Below are positions 62,477 to 64,000 of a stretch of DNA of 64,000 bases, one piece after another. Within the stretch, counting starts at the first letter, position 1. The number at the start of each line of letters is the position of its first letter. The position numbers were made by a program, and so were the translations under genes. The stretch is taken from contig NZ_KE383931.1 of the NCBI RefSeq assembly GCF_000422845.1, forward strand, positions 1 to 64,000, given 5' to 3'. The notes beneath the pieces are model-generated. The model saw only the letters and a program-made list of their open reading frames with translations, ran no database searches and was not told the origin of the DNA. Origin of the DNA: Oceanobacter kriegii DSM 6294 (GTDB lineage: Bacteria; Pseudomonadota; Gammaproteobacteria; Pseudomonadales; Oceanobacteraceae).

Positions 62477-63463
62477 ATGCGTATTTGTATTGCCGGAGCC
62501 GGTGCCATTGGCTGCACCCTGGCGGCGCGACTGGCCACTTCAGGACAACCCGTCAGCATGCTGGCAAGAGGCCGCACGCTGGAACAACTGCTGACCCAAG
62601 GCGTAACACTGAGCGACCTCGACGGTGAACACTCAGCAGCTGTAACCGCCAGCAACAGCGCCGCTGAACTGGGACCGCAGGACTTGATTCTGGTGTGCAC
62701 CAAAGCCCCGGCACTGGCCGATGTACTGGCACAAATCCAGCCGATGCTGCATGCCGACACGGTCGTCATACCCGTGGTGAACGGCGTGCCCTGGTGGTAT
62801 TTCCAGGGACTGACCAAAGACCAGAGCCGCTTTGCAGGCGAAGCCGTTAAAACCATCGACCCCGACGGCAGCCTCAGCGAACTGGTACCAGCAAAACATC
62901 TGATTGGTGCTGTGGTGTTTATCACCGCCACACGCACTGCCCCCGCGACCGTCAGCTCGGGCAACCCGCATTTGATGATCATGGGCGAAATCAACCACCA
63001 GATGACCGAGCGACTGGAAGCCATTCGCCAGCTGATTGAAAAAGCCGGCATCGAAGCCCGTGCCACCGACAACATTCGTGATCAGATCTGGACCAAAATC
63101 GTCGCCAACATCACCTCTAATCCACTTTCGGTGATCACTGGCGCCACACTCGAACAGCTGTACAGCGATGAACACCTGTCCGGCCTGGTACGCCGCATTC
63201 TGGACGAAACCCTGCTGGCCGCCGCCTCCCACGGTGCCCGCGTACGTTTCGACCCACAAACCATCATGGACATGGGCACCGGCATGGGCGCGGTAAAAAC
63301 CTCCATGCTGCAAGACTACGAAGCAGGCGCACCGCTGGAACTCGCCAACATTGGCCACGCCGTGGTCGAAATGGCCGAGCGCACCGGTATCGACATGCCG
63401 ACTACTCGCCACGTGCTGGCATTGGCAGAGTTTCTGTCTAATCAGCAAGCCAGCAGAGCATAA
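62477..63463 (+). CDS. ketopantoate reductase (ApbA/PanE) family protein
   Basis: 328 residues from ATG at 62477 (GGAAAGGAAA upstream). The NADP-binding RICIAGAGAIGCTLAARLA opens the protein; catalytic Lys is in IRDQIWTKIVANITSNPLS, and TSMLQDYEAGAPLELANIGH is the C-terminal domain signature. The true PanE reaction makes pantoate. Family members in catabolic operons reduce or oxidise other 2-keto/hydroxy acids. Following an ABC operon and preceding a class II aldolase, it is more likely a catabolic enzyme than vitamin biosynthesis. Substrate unknown. Confidence 0.8.
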   Translation: MRICIAGAGAIGCTLAARLATSGQPVSMLARGRTLEQLLTQGVTLSDLDGEHSAAVTASNSAAELGPQDLILVCTKAPALADVLAQIQPMLHADTVVIPVVNGVPWWYFQGLTKDQSRFAGEAVKTIDPDGSLSELVPAKHLIGAVVFITATRTAPATVSSGNPHLMIMGEINHQMTERLEAIRQLIEKAGIEARATDNIRDQIWTKIVANITSNPLSVITGATLEQLYSDEHLSGLVRRILDETLLAAASHGARVRFDPQTIMDMGTGMGAVKTSMLQDYEAGAPLELANIGHAVVEMAERTGIDMPTTRHVLALAEFLSNQQASRA

Positions 63464-63608
63464 GCCAGCGGATACAAAAGCAATCAAAAGAGCCCTGTCG
63501 GGCAGTAAAAGAACAGGGCCACCCGAACAACAAAACCGAACAACAACGCAGCGCAGAAAAAACACCAAAATTTTGCTCAACCGAGCACTGGAGCACCAAG
63601 GAGTTACC

Positions 63609-64000
63609 ATGAGCGAGACACAAGCCGTGCAAACCATCAGTCGCCCACAGCACATCAGCGAAGCGGAATGGGCATTACGCATCAAACTGGCCCACTGCTA
63701 CCATCTGGTCGATTACTTTGGCTGGACCGAAACCATCTTCAACCACATTTCAGCGCGCCTGATGGATCAGGAAGACTGCTACCTGGTGAACCCGTTTGGC
63801 CTCAACTACACCGAAATCACCCCACTGAACCTGATCAAGGTCGACGTTGACGGCAACAAGCTGGACGACTCACCGTACGACGGCAACCCGGCAGGCTTCG
63901 CCCTTCACGGTGCCATCCATGCCGCCCGCGATGACATTCACTGCGTGATTCACACCCATACCAACGAAGTATCCGCCGTCGCCGCCAAGCCAAACGGCTT
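63609..64000 (+). CDS. class II aldolase/adducin-family protein (5' part, cut by window end)
   Basis: The first 130 residues are present. They include HCYHLVDYFGWTETIFNHISAR (in parts), the adducin-like NPFGLNYTEITPLNLIKVD and IHAARDDIHCVIHTHTN, whose histidines bind the metal in class II aldolases. CAAGGAG precedes the ATG by six bases. Members split or decarboxylate short hydroxyacids or sugar phosphates. It follows the ketopantoate-reductase-like gene by 145 bases, so the two may act in one route. Confidence 0.8.
   Translation, partial: MSETQAVQTISRPQHISEAEWALRIKLAHCYHLVDYFGWTETIFNHISARLMDQEDCYLVNPFGLNYTEITPLNLIKVDVDGNKLDDSPYDGNPAGFALHGAIHAARDDIHCVIHTHTNEVSAVAAKPNG

Overview
The window looks like about 64 kb of chromosome from a marine, metabolically versatile gammaproteobacterium, probably Oceanospirillales-like. 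This is an inference from gene content: a sodium/proline symporter next to PutA, TRAP and Liv-type uptake systems, a DUF3360 transporter, a Tus homologue, an IAA-catabolism gene set, and short palindromic repeats of the kind common in Pseudomonas and Oceanospirillales. No rRNA, tRNA or CRISPR array was seen.

Left edge (1-1800): the right end of an IS3-family element lies beside what reads as an integron cassette remnant. Two attC-like imperfect palindromes flank an unknown gene, and a DUF2809 membrane protein and an orphan ParD-like antitoxin follow. Positions 1.8-12.5 kb are ordinary chromosome: a haloacid dehalogenase-type hydrolase, a His-rich CobW/COG0523 metal chaperone, a large lipoprotein with a duplicated C-terminal domain, DUF3360, adenine/adenosine deaminase and a 7TM diguanylate cyclase. 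From 12.6 to 25.6 kb come ketoacid CoA-transferase (scoAB), a sugar-binding-like periplasmic protein with its own chemoreceptor and an orphan HAMP protein, then the proline utilisation locus putA-putP-Lrp. From 26.2 to 31.5 kb a DctPQM TRAP transporter is followed by a NarL-type two-component system.

The 31.5-39.3 kb part holds a LysE exporter, a TerB-like gene overlapping a Tus replication-terminator gene, a secreted lipase with a secreted partner, xthA, and a MarR-FUSC pair. The 39.4-45.8 kb part holds an amidase facing a GMC alcohol dehydrogenase, aldehyde dehydrogenase and AraC regulator, plus two tiny membrane proteins with near-identical leaders.

The right third (46-64 kb) is the most distinctive. 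Minus-strand genes match, member by member, the indole-3-acetic acid (IAA) catabolic set: iacA (IAA oxygenase), iacB, an iacI-like SnoaL protein, iacC/D (Rieske dioxygenase), iacE (SDR), iacF (reductase) and iacG (flavin reductase). They are followed by an OprD porin, an alpha/beta hydrolase and an FMN alpha-hydroxyacid oxidase. Divergent from iacA is a complete Liv-type ABC transporter, then a ketopantoate-reductase-like protein and a class II aldolase cut by the window end. The simplest model is a catabolic island: the porin and ABC system import an aromatic acid such as IAA, and IacA-G convert it to catechol. The amidase and the GMC/ALDH pair may feed in amides or alcohols. That link, and the identity of the imported substrate, are inferred.
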